From positions 32,028 through 96,027 of the forward strand of contig NZ_BJDU01000010.1 in NCBI RefSeq assembly GCF_005405305.1: DNA of 64,000 nt, in the 5' to 3' direction. Of this stretch, positions 9,371-17,244 are shown piece by piece. This stretch comes from Companilactobacillus formosensis. GTDB lineage: Bacteria > Bacillota > Bacilli > Lactobacillales > Lactobacillaceae. Within the stretch, counting starts at the first letter, position 1, and each line of letters opens with the position of its first letter. Position numbers and translations under genes: made by a program. A model generated the notes under the pieces. That model ran no database searches, was not told the origin of the DNA, and was given only the letters and a program-made list of their open reading frames with translations.

Positions 9371-10105
9371 ATGGATTTATCAAATAAAGTCGTTGTAATT
9401 ATGGGTGCTTCATCAGGTATCGGAGCTGCTACAAGTAGATTATTAGCTAAAGACAACGCTAAATTAGTTATTGCTGCTCGTCGTTTAAATCGTCTAGAAG
9501 AAATTCAAAAAGATTTTCCAGGGAAGATTGATGCTTATAAGGCTGATGTCACAAAATTCGAAGACGTTAAAAACGTTATTGATAAAACGGTTGAAAAGTA
9601 TGGTCGTATCGATGTTCTTTACAATAATGCTGGTATCATGCCAACTGCTCCTTTAATTGAAGGTCGCCGTGATGAATGGCAAAATATGCTTCAAATCAAC
9701 ATCATGGGTGTACTAAATGGTATTGCTGCTGCTTTACCTTACATGGCTAAAGCTAAGAGTGGTCACATCATTACAACTGATTCAGTTGCTGGACACGTCG
9801 TTGGACCAGATTCAGCCGTATATAGTGGTACAAAATTTGCTGTTCGTGCCATTATGGACGGTCTTAGACAAGAACAAGCAGAAAACAATATTAAAACAAC
9901 AATCGTTTCCCCAGGTAGTACTGGTACTGAACTATTCAATTCAATTAATGATTCTAATCAAAAGAAATTTGCTGAAGATTTCTTTGAAAACGTCGATGGA
10001 TTACAACCAGAACAAATTGCTTCAGCTGTTGAATTCGCCATTGGCACAAAAGATAACATGTCAGTCAGTGAAGTAATCGTTCGTCCAACTAGACAATCTC
10101 TATAA
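9371..10105 (+). CDS. SDR-family NAD(P)-dependent oxidoreductase
   Basis: 244 residues, classical short-chain dehydrogenase. NAD(P) motif GASSGIGAAT (about 12-21), NNAG (about 89-92), catalytic Ser in TTDSVAG and YSGTK (Tyr-x-x-x-Lys). The basic residues in AARRLNRLEE suggest NADP preference. Starts after AGGAGGAATTT. Very close paralogue of the SDR at 34551. Cotranscribed with the flavodoxin 15 nt downstream; substrate unknown. Confidence 0.9.
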   Translation: MDLSNKVVVIMGASSGIGAATSRLLAKDNAKLVIAARRLNRLEEIQKDFPGKIDAYKADVTKFEDVKNVIDKTVEKYGRIDVLYNNAGIMPTAPLIEGRRDEWQNMLQINIMGVLNGIAAALPYMAKAKSGHIITTDSVAGHVVGPDSAVYSGTKFAVRAIMDGLRQEQAENNIKTTIVSPGSTGTELFNSINDSNQKKFAEDFFENVDGLQPEQIASAVEFAIGTKDNMSVSEVIVRPTRQSL

Positions 10106-10120
10106 TAAGAAGGAAAAAAT

Positions 10121-10603
10121 ATGAAAACTCTACTAGTCTATTACTCAAAAACAGGTATCGTTGATAAAATGGCGCAACTTATTGCCAAAAAATTGAACAA
10201 CGTTGATTTATATAGAATTCAAACTGTTCGTCAATATGCAGCAGGCATGTACGATGCATGGGATCAAGCCCAAGTTGAAATTGCAGACAATAACATGCCA
10301 GAATTATCCGGAAAATTACCGGACCTTTCTAAATATGACAATGTAATCATTGGTGGTCCCGTTTGGGGATTCAATCCATCTAACCCTATCTTGTCATACA
10401 TCAGACAAAATGACTTCTCAAACAACAACATTGCTGCTTTTTGGACTTACTACGATCATGATGAAAAATACACTAGTGCCTTACATCGGGAAATACCTAC
10501 TTTTGACCCCCAAAATGGACTAGCTTTGAGTATGTCATTAATGGATAATGATAAATTGTTAAATCAAAATATCGACAAATGGATCAAAAAAATTAATTTC
10601 TAA
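10121..10603 (+). CDS. Flavodoxin-like protein
   Basis: 160 residues of the flavodoxin_4-type fold. The FMN phosphate loop is YYSKTGIVDKMA near the N-terminus, followed by NVIIGGPVWGFNPSNPILSYI, the usual WG-containing flavin loop. Probably a cytoplasmic electron carrier or small quinone-reductase partner of the upstream SDR, with which it forms a two-gene operon ending at the terminator at 10607. Confidence 0.85.
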   Translation: MKTLLVYYSKTGIVDKMAQLIAKKLNNVDLYRIQTVRQYAAGMYDAWDQAQVEIADNNMPELSGKLPDLSKYDNVIIGGPVWGFNPSNPILSYIRQNDFSNNNIAAFWTYYDHDEKYTSALHREIPTFDPQNGLALSMSLMDNDKLLNQNIDKWIKKINF

Positions 10604-10606
10604 TCT

Positions 10607-10644
10607 AAAAAATCAACTAATCATCATTGGTTAGTTGATTTTTT
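10607..10644. terminator. Bidirectional intrinsic terminator
   Basis: Stem AAAAAATCAACTAA / TTAGTTGATTTTTT with a CATCATTGG-type loop between two convergent genes. Confidence 0.9.
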
Positions 10645-10649
10645 CATTT

Positions 10650-11360
10650 CTAAATTATTGTTCCTGTAATCTTAGCTAATTGCTCTAAATAATCAGCTTG
10701 TAGTTTTTCATCATCAGCTCGTTTATCATAATGACTTGGTTTTTGATGATGGAAGTATCCACCATTCAGACTTAAATCATCAGAAGTAGCCAATTTTACT
10801 TGAGTCATATAGCCTGCCGTTAAGTCATCAGTTGCCATTTGACCACCCATTTTTGTCGGTACCCAACCGGGATCAACTGCTGTCGAAATCATTTCTGGAT
10901 AACGTTTGGCCAAAGCTTTTACTAGCAACACGATTTGTAACTTAGACGATGAATAATCTGTCGTCTTAGCCAAATTATTAATATCTAATTTTGCTCCAAC
11001 GTGCATTCCTGACGAAACATAAATATTGCGTTTAGGTTTATTGATTAAAGCTGTTAGTAAATATGGTGCCACGTCATTTACTTTAAAAGTCAGTTCACGA
11101 TCAGAAGTATAAACTCCTGCATTGTAAATAACCGTATCGAATTTTCCTAACGCATTTACTTGTTTAGCAATACCTTCGACTTCTGATTGACTGCCTAAAT
11201 CACCAATGACGATATTCTTAACGTTTAATTTTTGACGAACATCTGCGGCTCGTTGGTCATTTCTAGCATGTAGAACTACTTCATTTCCATCTGCCAATAA
11301 TTTTTTAGCGGCTAAGAAACCCAATCCATCGGTCGAACCAGTAATAAATATTTTTGCCAT
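10650..11360 (-). CDS. SDR-family oxidoreductase
   Basis: 236 residues from the ATG at 11360, which has AGAGGTG upstream; the longer frame adds eight non-conserved residues. Glycine motif TGSTDGLGFLAAKKL, NAG in VIYNAGVYT, catalytic YSSSK. The retinol-dehydrogenase/WW-oxidoreductase-like layout (ARNDQRAADV, AVDPGWVPTKMGG) is recognisable. Stands alone between a terminator and a long intergenic region. Substrate unknown. Confidence 0.85.
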   Translation of the reverse strand: MAKIFITGSTDGLGFLAAKKLLADGNEVVLHARNDQRAADVRQKLNVKNIVIGDLGSQSEVEGIAKQVNALGKFDTVIYNAGVYTSDRELTFKVNDVAPYLLTALINKPKRNIYVSSGMHVGAKLDINNLAKTTDYSSSKLQIVLLVKALAKRYPEMISTAVDPGWVPTKMGGQMATDDLTAGYMTQVKLATSDDLSLNGGYFHHQKPSHYDKRADDEKLQADYLEQLAKITGTII

Positions 11361-11524
11361 TTTACTCACCTCTTCTAATATCAAATATAATATTTTTTGT
11401 TAGTTGCGTAAAATAGTTATATCGGATGATTATCCATGACTAAAAGTAATAATCAAAAATTTCCCTTTGATTTAAAAAAATTCTAGTGATATTCTTTTAA
11501 AGTATTTACTGCGTATAATTGTTC

Positions 11525-11562
11525 AGCGTAAAGCACACAAAAGTGTCTTTGCGCTTTTTTTT
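11525..11562 (+). terminator. Leader terminator (possible attenuator) before DUF2798-like gene
   Basis: AGCGTAAAG (bulged C) ACAC AAAA GTGT CTTTGCGCT followed by eight T. No plus-strand gene ends upstream, so it lies in the 5' leader of the gene at 11593, or ends a small RNA. A longer relative with the same TTTGCGCTTTTTT arm precedes the P-type ATPase at 40894. Confidence 0.6.
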
Positions 11563-11592
11563 GTGCAAAGACAAAGAAAGAGGTTTAATATT

Positions 11593-12072
11593 TTGGATTT
11601 TTACATGAAGCTTCCACGGAATAAAAGAGAATTTACATTGTTTATTGCAATCGTTTCAGTTCTCTCGGTCAATATCATTGCTCCACTCATTACTTGCTTT
11701 GAAGTAGGATTTAGTTTTCACACTTGGGGGCAAACTTTACAAGTTCTACCCTTTATTTGGCTAGTAGTAGTCGCATTTGTTTTAATTACCAATGCACCGG
11801 CATCGAAAGTAACTAATCAAATACTCGCTAAAGAAGACAGCTTCAATGCTCATATGATTATTAATTGCTTAGTAAATGTTCTAATGATGTCAGTCTTCTT
11901 GACCGTCATTGGAAGTTGGATCGGTACCAGACACATTTCTTGGCTACCAATTACCCAATTCTTTTACAAATGGCCTAGAAACTTCGCTATTTCATTTTTT
12001 GTTGAAGCAGTTCTAGCACAACCTTTTGCTCGTTTTATTTTGTTAAAGAAACATCAACTGGAAGAAAAGTGA
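11593..12072 (+). CDS. DUF2798-like membrane protein
   Basis: 159 residues if translation begins at the TTG at 11593, which sits 9 nt after AAAGAGG; ATG at 11605 is the alternative. Four hydrophobic segments (about residues 20-45, 55-75, 95-120, 130-150) and the start KLPRNKREFTLFIAIVS resemble DUF2798 proteins. The second member of this type in the window is at 14597. Function unknown. A leader terminator 30 nt upstream suggests regulated read-through. Confidence 0.6.
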   Translation: MDFYMKLPRNKREFTLFIAIVSVLSVNIIAPLITCFEVGFSFHTWGQTLQVLPFIWLVVVAFVLITNAPASKVTNQILAKEDSFNAHMIINCLVNVLMMSVFLTVIGSWIGTRHISWLPITQFFYKWPRNFAISFFVEAVLAQPFARFILLKKHQLEEK

Positions 12073-12140
12073 AAAACCAACTTGACCTAAAGTCGACTTC
12101 AAGTAATAAGCTAAAGTCATTAAGAAAAATGGGGGAAATT

Positions 12141-12224
12141 ATGAAAAAGCCATATATTATTTGTCACATGATGACTTCAGTTGATGGTCGTATCGATTGC
12201 AATATGACTGAGCACTTACAAGGT
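12141..12224 (+). pseudogene. RibD/dihydrofolate-reductase-like gene, 5' fragment
   Basis: Starts at ATG 12141 after GGGGGAAATT and encodes MKKPYIICHMMTSVDGRIDC then NMTEHLQG, the classic N-terminus of the RibD C-terminal/DHFR-like reductases. The reading frame is cut at codon 28 by the IS605-type element; the rest resumes at 13917. The product would be an NADPH-dependent reductase of unknown substrate, now inactive. Confidence 0.88.
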
Positions 12225-12430
12225 CAAAGTCAACTACCACCGACTAAAGTCAGTGGCTTGCGAACTTCACTAAATAGCTCATCACTACTTAATTACTAGT
12301 CTCAACTTATTCAGATAAAGCATTGCATCATAATGTCTCATGCCGTAAAGCAATCGGAATCATAACGTCTTATGCGCTAATTACCAGAACTTAGGACGTG
12401 AGTTGCCAAACGCCCGCACTTATTACTTAT
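12225..12430 (-). ncRNA. Candidate omega RNA (TnpB guide RNA) at the element's right end
   Basis: In IS605-family elements the right end downstream of tnpB is transcribed as the guide RNA, its guide being the flanking host DNA. Here about 200 nt follow the tnpB stop, ending in the right-end hairpin and TAGTTGACTTTG. The first guide bases would be ACCTTGTAAGTGCTCAGTCA from the interrupted gene. Presence is inferred from family knowledge. Confidence 0.5.
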
Positions 12431-13754
12431 ATATTGGACTATCTTCAGTTAATGGTTTAGTTAATTCAATCAAACCCTTAGCTAAGATATTTTTAGAAGC
12501 ATTCCAATCTCTAATATGATGAGTACCACAATTAGGACATGTCCATTCTCTATCCTTGAGAGTTAGTTTACGAGTATTATTCGTACCCATTCTAAAGCCA
12601 CATTCACTACATTGTTGGGTCGTATAGGCTGGGGAAATTTCAACAAAGGTACGGCCGTACATCGGAGCTTTATATTCCAACATACCTATGAATGTTCTCC
12701 AACCAACGTCTGAGATGGACATGGCTAAAGCATGATTTTTTAACATATTTTTACCCTTCAAATTCTCTCCAACTACCAAATCGTGGTTTTTGATAAGTGT
12801 AGTTGAGAGATTATGAAGGAAGTCTTTACGTTGATTTCTTACCTTAGCGTGAAGTTTAGCTACTAGTTTTCTTTGCTTCTGATAGTTTTTAGATTTCCAA
12901 AGTTTTCTTCCTTCTGATTTAGCCCGTCTAGCTCTTCGAGATAACTTACGTTGTTCTTTGGCTAATCTACCTTTGATAGAGCGGTAAAATTTAGGATTAT
13001 CAATGGTATTGCCGTTACTATCAGTTAGAAAATTTTCAGTATTTAAATCATAACCAACCTGAGAGTTTGTTTTAGGTAATTGTTTTTTAAATGGTTCATC
13101 ACTTTTTAATAGGAAAGAAACAAACCATTCTCCAGTTGGTAAGTGCTTAATGGAAACAGTAGCTATTCTTACTAATTGGTTAATAGGTAACTGTCTTGAT
13201 AGTTTAACTTTGATACGACCAACTTTAGGTAATCTAATATGTTTGTTATCTAAAAATTTAATTGATCCGTTATATAAAGATGGCATACCACCATTTTTCT
13301 TAACCGTGATCGAATTGTAATGATTAGATGTTCTATATCCTTGATTGGGATTAGATTTACGTTTGAAGTTTGGTGCTCCAGAGTTATGTACTTTATGGAA
13401 TAGATTCCAAGCTGATTTATAACTAACTAGAGCATTATTGATCATATCGCTATCAATGTCTTTATCACCTAACCATGGATACTTATCTTTAGTAATCCGA
13501 GATAATCCTGTTGGTCGAACCGTACTAGGTTTAAGTAGCTTACCGTTTTTATTGTGCCTCCAGTATTTTTTTGGAATGGGATACAGTTTATCTAACTTAT
13601 TTTTAAAAATAGGTGAGTCAGTCCAACTGTTGGCAACTAACTTGTTGTAAACAAAGCGAGAAGCATTGATATTCTTCCAGAATATTTCTTCCTGTCTTCT
13701 ACTAGGATACATTCTCATTTTTAAGCCCATCATATATTCCATTTCATTCTTCAT
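12423..13754 (-). CDS. tnpB: RNA-guided endonuclease TnpB (IS200/IS605 family)
   Basis: 443 residues with an N-terminal helix-turn-helix (MRMYPSRRQEEIFWKNINAS), the OrfB_IS605 core and a C-terminal zinc ribbon CSECGF...CPNCG. The RuvC triad looks intact: Asp in VGYDLNTENF, Glu in VVGENLKGK, Asp in RDWNASKN. TnpB cuts DNA next to a short target-adjacent motif under guidance of an omega RNA from the right end, favouring retention of the element. Starts after GGGAGGTGAAACG. A LexA-like box lies 40 bp upstream. Confidence 0.93.
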   Translation of the reverse strand: MKNEMEYMMGLKMRMYPSRRQEEIFWKNINASRFVYNKLVANSWTDSPIFKNKLDKLYPIPKKYWRHNKNGKLLKPSTVRPTGLSRITKDKYPWLGDKDIDSDMINNALVSYKSAWNLFHKVHNSGAPNFKRKSNPNQGYRTSNHYNSITVKKNGGMPSLYNGSIKFLDNKHIRLPKVGRIKVKLSRQLPINQLVRIATVSIKHLPTGEWFVSFLLKSDEPFKKQLPKTNSQVGYDLNTENFLTDSNGNTIDNPKFYRSIKGRLAKEQRKLSRRARRAKSEGRKLWKSKNYQKQRKLVAKLHAKVRNQRKDFLHNLSTTLIKNHDLVVGENLKGKNMLKNHALAMSISDVGWRTFIGMLEYKAPMYGRTFVEISPAYTTQQCSECGFRMGTNNTRKLTLKDREWTCPNCGTHHIRDWNASKNILAKGLIELTKPLTEDSPIYK

Positions 13755-13793
13755 CGTTTCACCTCCCTCGTATCTTTATAGACTCATTGTATA

Positions 13794-13807
13794 CGAACGT
13801 GTGTTCA
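13794..13807. promoter_or_regulatory. LexA/DinR-like box at the tnpB promoter
   Basis: CGAACGTGTGTTCA matches the Gram-positive SOS box CGAAC-N4-GTTCG at 9 of 10 fixed positions. It directly abuts a -10-like TATACAAT on the minus strand, 40 bp before the tnpB ATG. Could be chance; binding is inference. Confidence 0.4.
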
Positions 13808-13916
13808 AAATCCCGTAATAAGGGTGAAATATAAGAAGTTCGATATCAAAAACTAATATATTAATAAAAAAAGAGGGCTTACCTCCCACGAATAAATTCG
13901 TGGGTATCACGCCCGG

Positions 13917-14513
13917 CTTAATGAATATTACGACACTTTGAAAGCTACTAAAGCTCCAACTACTATCAGTGGTCGTGTAACTGCTGAATTAGAATTAGCC
14001 CAATCTGGTAAATTCGAGTCTAAGATTAACGAAGCTTTAGGCAAAGAATCCTTCTCTAAAAAAGTAGCTGCCGATAATTACAATATCGTTATGGATACAA
14101 AAGGAACTTTACTTTGGGAAAACGATTCACAATAGAGTCATCCCCATCTCATTATCACGAGTGAAAAAGTCACAAAAGATTATTTAGAATATCTTGATTC
14201 TAAAAACATCTCATGGATTTCTACTGGTGAGAAACATATTGATTTAGCACGTGCTGTTGAAATCTTATCTACTGAATTCAACGTCGAAAGACTAGCTATC
14301 GTTGGTGGTGGAAAAATCGACGGTGGTTTCTTGGATGCTGGTTTGATCGATGAAATTAGTATTTTAATGGGACCGGGCGTTGATGGTCGAACTAATGCAC
14401 CTTCTGTTTTTGATGGACGTGCAAACGATAGTCATCCATTATCTTTAAAATTACAAAGTGTTCAAAGTTATGATGACGGTGCTATTTGGATTCGTTATCA
14501 AGTTCAAAAATAA
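13917..14513 (+). pseudogene. RibD/dihydrofolate-reductase-like gene, 3' fragment
   Basis: Continues the reading frame of 12141-12224: LNEYYDTLKATKAPTTISGR then VTAELELAQSGKF. It also has an in-frame TAG at 14133-14135 (WENDSQ-stop-SHPHLIITSEK), after which the same frame runs to the true end with IVGGGKIDGGFLDAGLIDEI and a final YQVQK. So the gene was hit twice: an insertion and a nonsense change. The terminator at 14517 follows. The intact homologue type reduces pteridine- or pyrimidine-like substrates with NADPH. Confidence 0.85.
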
Positions 14514-14516
14514 TAC

Positions 14517-14560
14517 AAAAAAATTACCGCTGCTTAATTGTCAGCGGTAATTTTTTTGTA
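14517..14560. terminator. Bidirectional intrinsic terminator
   Basis: AAAAAAATTACCGCTG / CAGCGGTAATTTTTTT with loop CTTAATTGT, between convergent genes. Confidence 0.9.
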
Positions 14561-14596
14561 TGCTAGTTTTATCCATAACATCCTTGTATATTTAAA

Positions 14597-15106
14597 TTAA
14601 ACTTCTTCTTCAACGATTTCTTCTGCTTCAGCTTTCTTAGCAGCAACACTTTGCATCTTACCCAAAACTCCACGAGCAATAGGTCCAACGATGATCAATT
14701 GCAATGGTAAAGCAACAATCAAGTTAAAGATCCAAGTGTGACCATAAGTAGCTAATACGTGGCCATTTGATAATTCACCTTCAACGGTAATACCGAAGAA
14801 TGACATCAATGTTACCATTCCTAGAACCATCAAAACTGAGATTGTAATACCGATTAAAACGGTATTTTTCTTCATATAATCATTAATAATGTATTTGAAA
14901 GCCAATCCTTTAGCAATTGGTCCAACAATCAATAAATCTAAGATAATCGCAACGATCAAACCTAGTGGATAACCTTTTAAAATTTCCATAACTAGTCCAC
15001 TACTTAATCCCTGTGCCATTGCGACGTTGTAACCTGTCATTACTAACACCATCAATCCGGCCATAATGGCTGTGAATACAACTTCTTCTTTTAAATTACG
15101 TGGCAT
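14597..15106 (-). CDS. DUF2798-family membrane protein
   Basis: 169 residues with four predicted membrane helices arranged as a repeated two-helix unit: LKGYPLGLIVAIILDLLIVG then PIAKGLA, and FNLIVALPLQLIIVGPIARG. The duplicated VGPIA(K/R)G motif after each second helix is the DUF2798 signature. A charged acidic tail (EAEEIVEEEV) ends the protein. Function unknown. The upstream region holds a cre-like site shared with the divergent gene at 15304. Confidence 0.75.
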   Translation of the reverse strand: MPRNLKEEVVFTAIMAGLMVLVMTGYNVAMAQGLSSGLVMEILKGYPLGLIVAIILDLLIVGPIAKGLAFKYIINDYMKKNTVLIGITISVLMVLGMVTLMSFFGITVEGELSNGHVLATYGHTWIFNLIVALPLQLIIVGPIARGVLGKMQSVAAKKAEAEEIVEEEV

Positions 15107-15218
15107 ATATTTCCCACACTCCTATTTTTTTATCAGCGAATATAAATATACCACGTTAAAAATTTCTTCATAAGTTACAATTTGATTACAATTTCAAAAA
15201 ATCGCTTGCATTTTTAAA

Positions 15219-15232
15219 TGAAAACGTACTCA
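15219..15232. promoter_or_regulatory. Possible CcpA (cre-like) site
   Basis: TGAAAACGTACTCA fits TGWAANCGNTNWCA at all but one fixed position. It lies in the divergent promoter region between 15106 and 15304. A single degenerate 14-mer is weak evidence. Confidence 0.25.
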
Positions 15233-15303
15233 TTCTAATTAGATTGACAAAAGGCCTTTTCCAACTCAAACTAGGTATAAATAGAAGAAACGTAGGTACA
15301 AAA

Positions 15304-15648
15304 ATGGACAAACAAACTAAGTTCGTTAAATTATCAAATATCGGCTTGGATAACTTGGAATTATATAAAAAGGTAGAAACTGGTTATTTGGATAATGTGT
15401 GTTATTTATATACTAACAAAAACAGTCGCAGCGCCTTTGTTGCCATGAACTCAACTCAAAAAGTTTTGGATTTTTACAAATTCTACACTTCAATGGATAA
15501 AGACGACATCATCGACAAGATCAAAGCTATTTTTAGTAATGACGAAGCAACTGATTTCAAAAAGGAATTCGAAAATACTAAAGAATTCACTTTGACAGAT
15601 AACGTTGTGGTTGAATTGCCATTTGATAATGGTGTGTTCAAAATATAA
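15304..15648 (+). CDS. Hypothetical small protein
   Basis: 114 residues from the ATG at 15304 (GTAGG upstream); the longer frame from 15244 adds a basic stretch without a ribosome site. The protein is charged, soluble and rich in Asp/Lys/Phe, with no signal peptide or membrane helix. A motif-like core is VCYLYTNKNSRSAFVAMNST. I do not recognise a family. Monocistronic, ending at a shared terminator with the cytochrome-b5-like gene. Confidence 0.6.
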   Translation: MDKQTKFVKLSNIGLDNLELYKKVETGYLDNVCYLYTNKNSRSAFVAMNSTQKVLDFYKFYTSMDKDDIIDKIKAIFSNDEATDFKKEFENTKEFTLTDNVVVELPFDNGVFKI

Positions 15649-15692
15649 AAAAAGCTCAGTTAGAAATTTCAATCTAACTGAGCTTATTTTTT
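15646..15692. terminator. Bidirectional intrinsic terminator
   Basis: AAGCTCAGTTAGA / TCTAACTGAGCTT with A7 before and a T-rich tail after, between convergent genes. Confidence 0.9.
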
Positions 15693-15924
15693 ATTTTAAT
15701 TTTCCAACTTCATTTAATTTAGCTAAAACAGAATGCTTATGTGGTGCGTGATTAATTACTTCCGAGAGATCCTGACCGGCAACATTTCCGTGGTGTTCTC
15801 CACCTTGCCAAGGATCAACATCAGTAACATCATAGATAATCCCATCAATTGCAACATAGGCAGGTCGACCTTCCTTTCCATCAAACTTCTTTAATTCGTC
15901 TAACGTCATTTGCTTATCTGGCAC
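15691..15924 (-). CDS. Cytochrome b5-like heme/steroid-binding domain protein
   Basis: 77 residues, a single cyt-b5-like domain: MTLDELKKFDGKEGRPAYVA, IDGIIYDVTDVDPW, then GGEHHGNVAGQDLSEVINHAPHKHS. The HHGN and NHAPH histidines are where heme ligands lie in this bacterial family (cytochrome b5-like Heme/Steroid binding domain). No signal or membrane segment. Its partner reductase is not obvious; an atypical SDR follows upstream at 15998. Heme binding is inferred, not shown. Confidence 0.85.
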   Translation of the reverse strand: MPDKQMTLDELKKFDGKEGRPAYVAIDGIIYDVTDVDPWQGGEHHGNVAGQDLSEVINHAPHKHSVLAKLNEVGKLK

Positions 15925-15997
15925 ATCTACAACCTCACTTTCCTTCTATTTACATCCTTATTATTACACGTTCCTATACAGGCTACATGCAATATGC

Positions 15998-16666
15998 TCA
16001 CTCAAATTCAGACTGTGAAACGTGCTCTGGGTAGAAGGCTTCTACTTGATTACGTTTTTCTAATAAATTCCAATATGTTTGAGCTACTTTGTCTGGGGCC
16101 ATCTGATCTGACGAACCGATGATTCCTTGAATAGTTACTAAACCAACAAAAATATCATCTTGAGCCACTTCTTTGTGCAAAGTATAAGCATAACTTCTCA
16201 AAGCAGCCTTAGTTAAAGACAACGTTGAAGCTTTATCGGACGGACGAATGGCTGCTCCACCACCAGTAAAAATAATCGAACGTGGTAAATTTGGATTAGT
16301 GCTCTCAATAAAGGATTTAGCCGCATTGATAGCACTCAAAACGTTAGTTTCAAAAATATCCCCAATCAAACCGACGGTACTAGACAATGCATTATCCAAA
16401 TGTTTATTACCAACATTGAAAACTAAATTATTGATTTTCCCATCTTGCATAATTAATTGTTGGATCATTTTATCTGTGCCCGCAAAGTCATTGACGTCAC
16501 AAGCATAGTTAGCGGCCGCAATATGTTCTTTACGTAATTCTTTAGTAGCAGTATCTAGCTTATTTTGGTCACGTGATACTAAGACTATTTTTTGACCGTG
16601 CTGTCCGTATGATTTTGCAACTTCCAAACCGACACCACTATCTGCACCGATTACTATTGTTGTCAT
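15998..16666 (-). CDS. Atypical SDR-family protein lacking the catalytic tetrad
   Basis: 222 residues with a Rossmann start MTTIVIGADSGVGLEVAKSY, but the usual Ser is replaced by GGG (IIFTGGGAAI) and the Tyr-x-x-x-Lys by LSLTK, so Tyr is Leu. The NNAG loop reads NLVFNVGNK. The SDR at 25373 has the same three changes, so this is a consistent subfamily rather than decay. It may bind a nucleotide without classic dehydrogenase chemistry. Lies just upstream of the cytochrome-b5-like gene on the same strand with a 74-nt gap. Confidence 0.8.
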   Translation of the reverse strand: MTTIVIGADSGVGLEVAKSYGQHGQKIVLVSRDQNKLDTATKELRKEHIAAANYACDVNDFAGTDKMIQQLIMQDGKINNLVFNVGNKHLDNALSSTVGLIGDIFETNVLSAINAAKSFIESTNPNLPRSIIFTGGGAAIRPSDKASTLSLTKAALRSYAYTLHKEVAQDDIFVGLVTIQGIIGSSDQMAPDKVAQTYWNLLEKRNQVEAFYPEHVSQSEFE

Positions 16667-16696
16667 AATATTGCCCCCTCAAGCCAATTATAAACA

Positions 16697-16726
16697 CAAA
16701 AAAGACCCATCAATTGATGAATCTTC
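16697..16726 (-). terminator. Intrinsic terminator after the MerR operon
   Basis: Minus strand AAGAttCATCAA / TTGATGggTCTT followed by T6. Confidence 0.7.
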
Positions 16727-17230
16727 TTATTTATTACGATAATCTTTAACATTAGAAAATCTTTTCAGTTCATCCAAATTATTTTCATCTTCTAGATGTT
16801 TAGTATACTCTTCTGCTAAATTCGGAATAACTTCATTCGTATCTTTTACAAAGTGAATAGTTTCTGTACCTGCATCAACTGCAGTTTTATAATACCATTC
16901 TTTAAATTTCAAATAACTCATCGTATCTTGTAAATCGGTTATTTGTTGTTGAAGATCTTTTCTATGTTCTTCTAAAAGATTATATCGTTGCGTTAAAGTG
17001 CTATCGCCTTGTAATCTAAACTTAATAAATTTAGAAATATCAGCCACCGACACGCCAGCATTTTTTAAACAAATTATTGTTCTCATTAAATGAATATCAT
17101 TATCAGTGAATTCTCTTCTACCAATTTCATTTCTCTTCACAAACGGCAATATACCAGATTTATCATAGTAACGAATAGTGTCAATCGTTACACCTAATAT
17201 TTTAGAAACTTGACCAATGCTATAAGTCAT
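16727..17230 (-). CDS. MerR-family transcriptional regulator (AdhR/NmlR-like)
   Basis: 167 residues from the ATG at 17230 (TGAGG upstream). The MerR DNA-binding domain is clear: YSIGQVSKILGVTIDTIRYY, DKSGILPFVKRNEIGRREFT, then a long dimerisation coiled coil (LLEEHRKDLQQQITDLQDTM). No metal-binding Cys cluster is seen, so it is more like the AdhR/NmlR aldehyde- or stress-sensing group. Last gene of the ADH-SRPBCC-SDR-MerR operon, so probably autoregulatory through the dyad at 19639. Confidence 0.88.
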   Translation of the reverse strand: MTYSIGQVSKILGVTIDTIRYYDKSGILPFVKRNEIGRREFTDNDIHLMRTIICLKNAGVSVADISKFIKFRLQGDSTLTQRYNLLEEHRKDLQQQITDLQDTMSYLKFKEWYYKTAVDAGTETIHFVKDTNEVIPNLAEEYTKHLEDENNLDELKRFSNVKDYRNK

Positions 17231-17244
17231 TTTTACTAACCTCA

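Larger units (their letters stand above)
12225..13916 (-). mobile_element. IS605/IS1341-type TnpB-only element inside a reductase gene
   Basis: About 1692 bp, with one base of ambiguity at the junction. On the minus strand the left end has the hairpin CCCACGAAT/ATTCGTGGG (13885-13904) and the right end has CCACTGACT/AGTCGGTGG (12237-12257). There are no terminal inverted repeats and no target duplication, as expected for this family. No tnpA (Y1 transposase) is present, only tnpB. Removing it rejoins LQG and LNEYYDTL in frame, which fixes the borders. The minus-strand flank next to the left end reads TTCATTAAG, which would contain the target-adjacent motif. Confidence 0.9.

Noticed and set aside
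12069..12299. Long frame beginning MKNQLDLKS before the RibD-like start
   Set aside because: The true start is ATG 12141 with GGGGGAAATT; the extra residues are upstream of the conserved protein and the tail is IS sequence.
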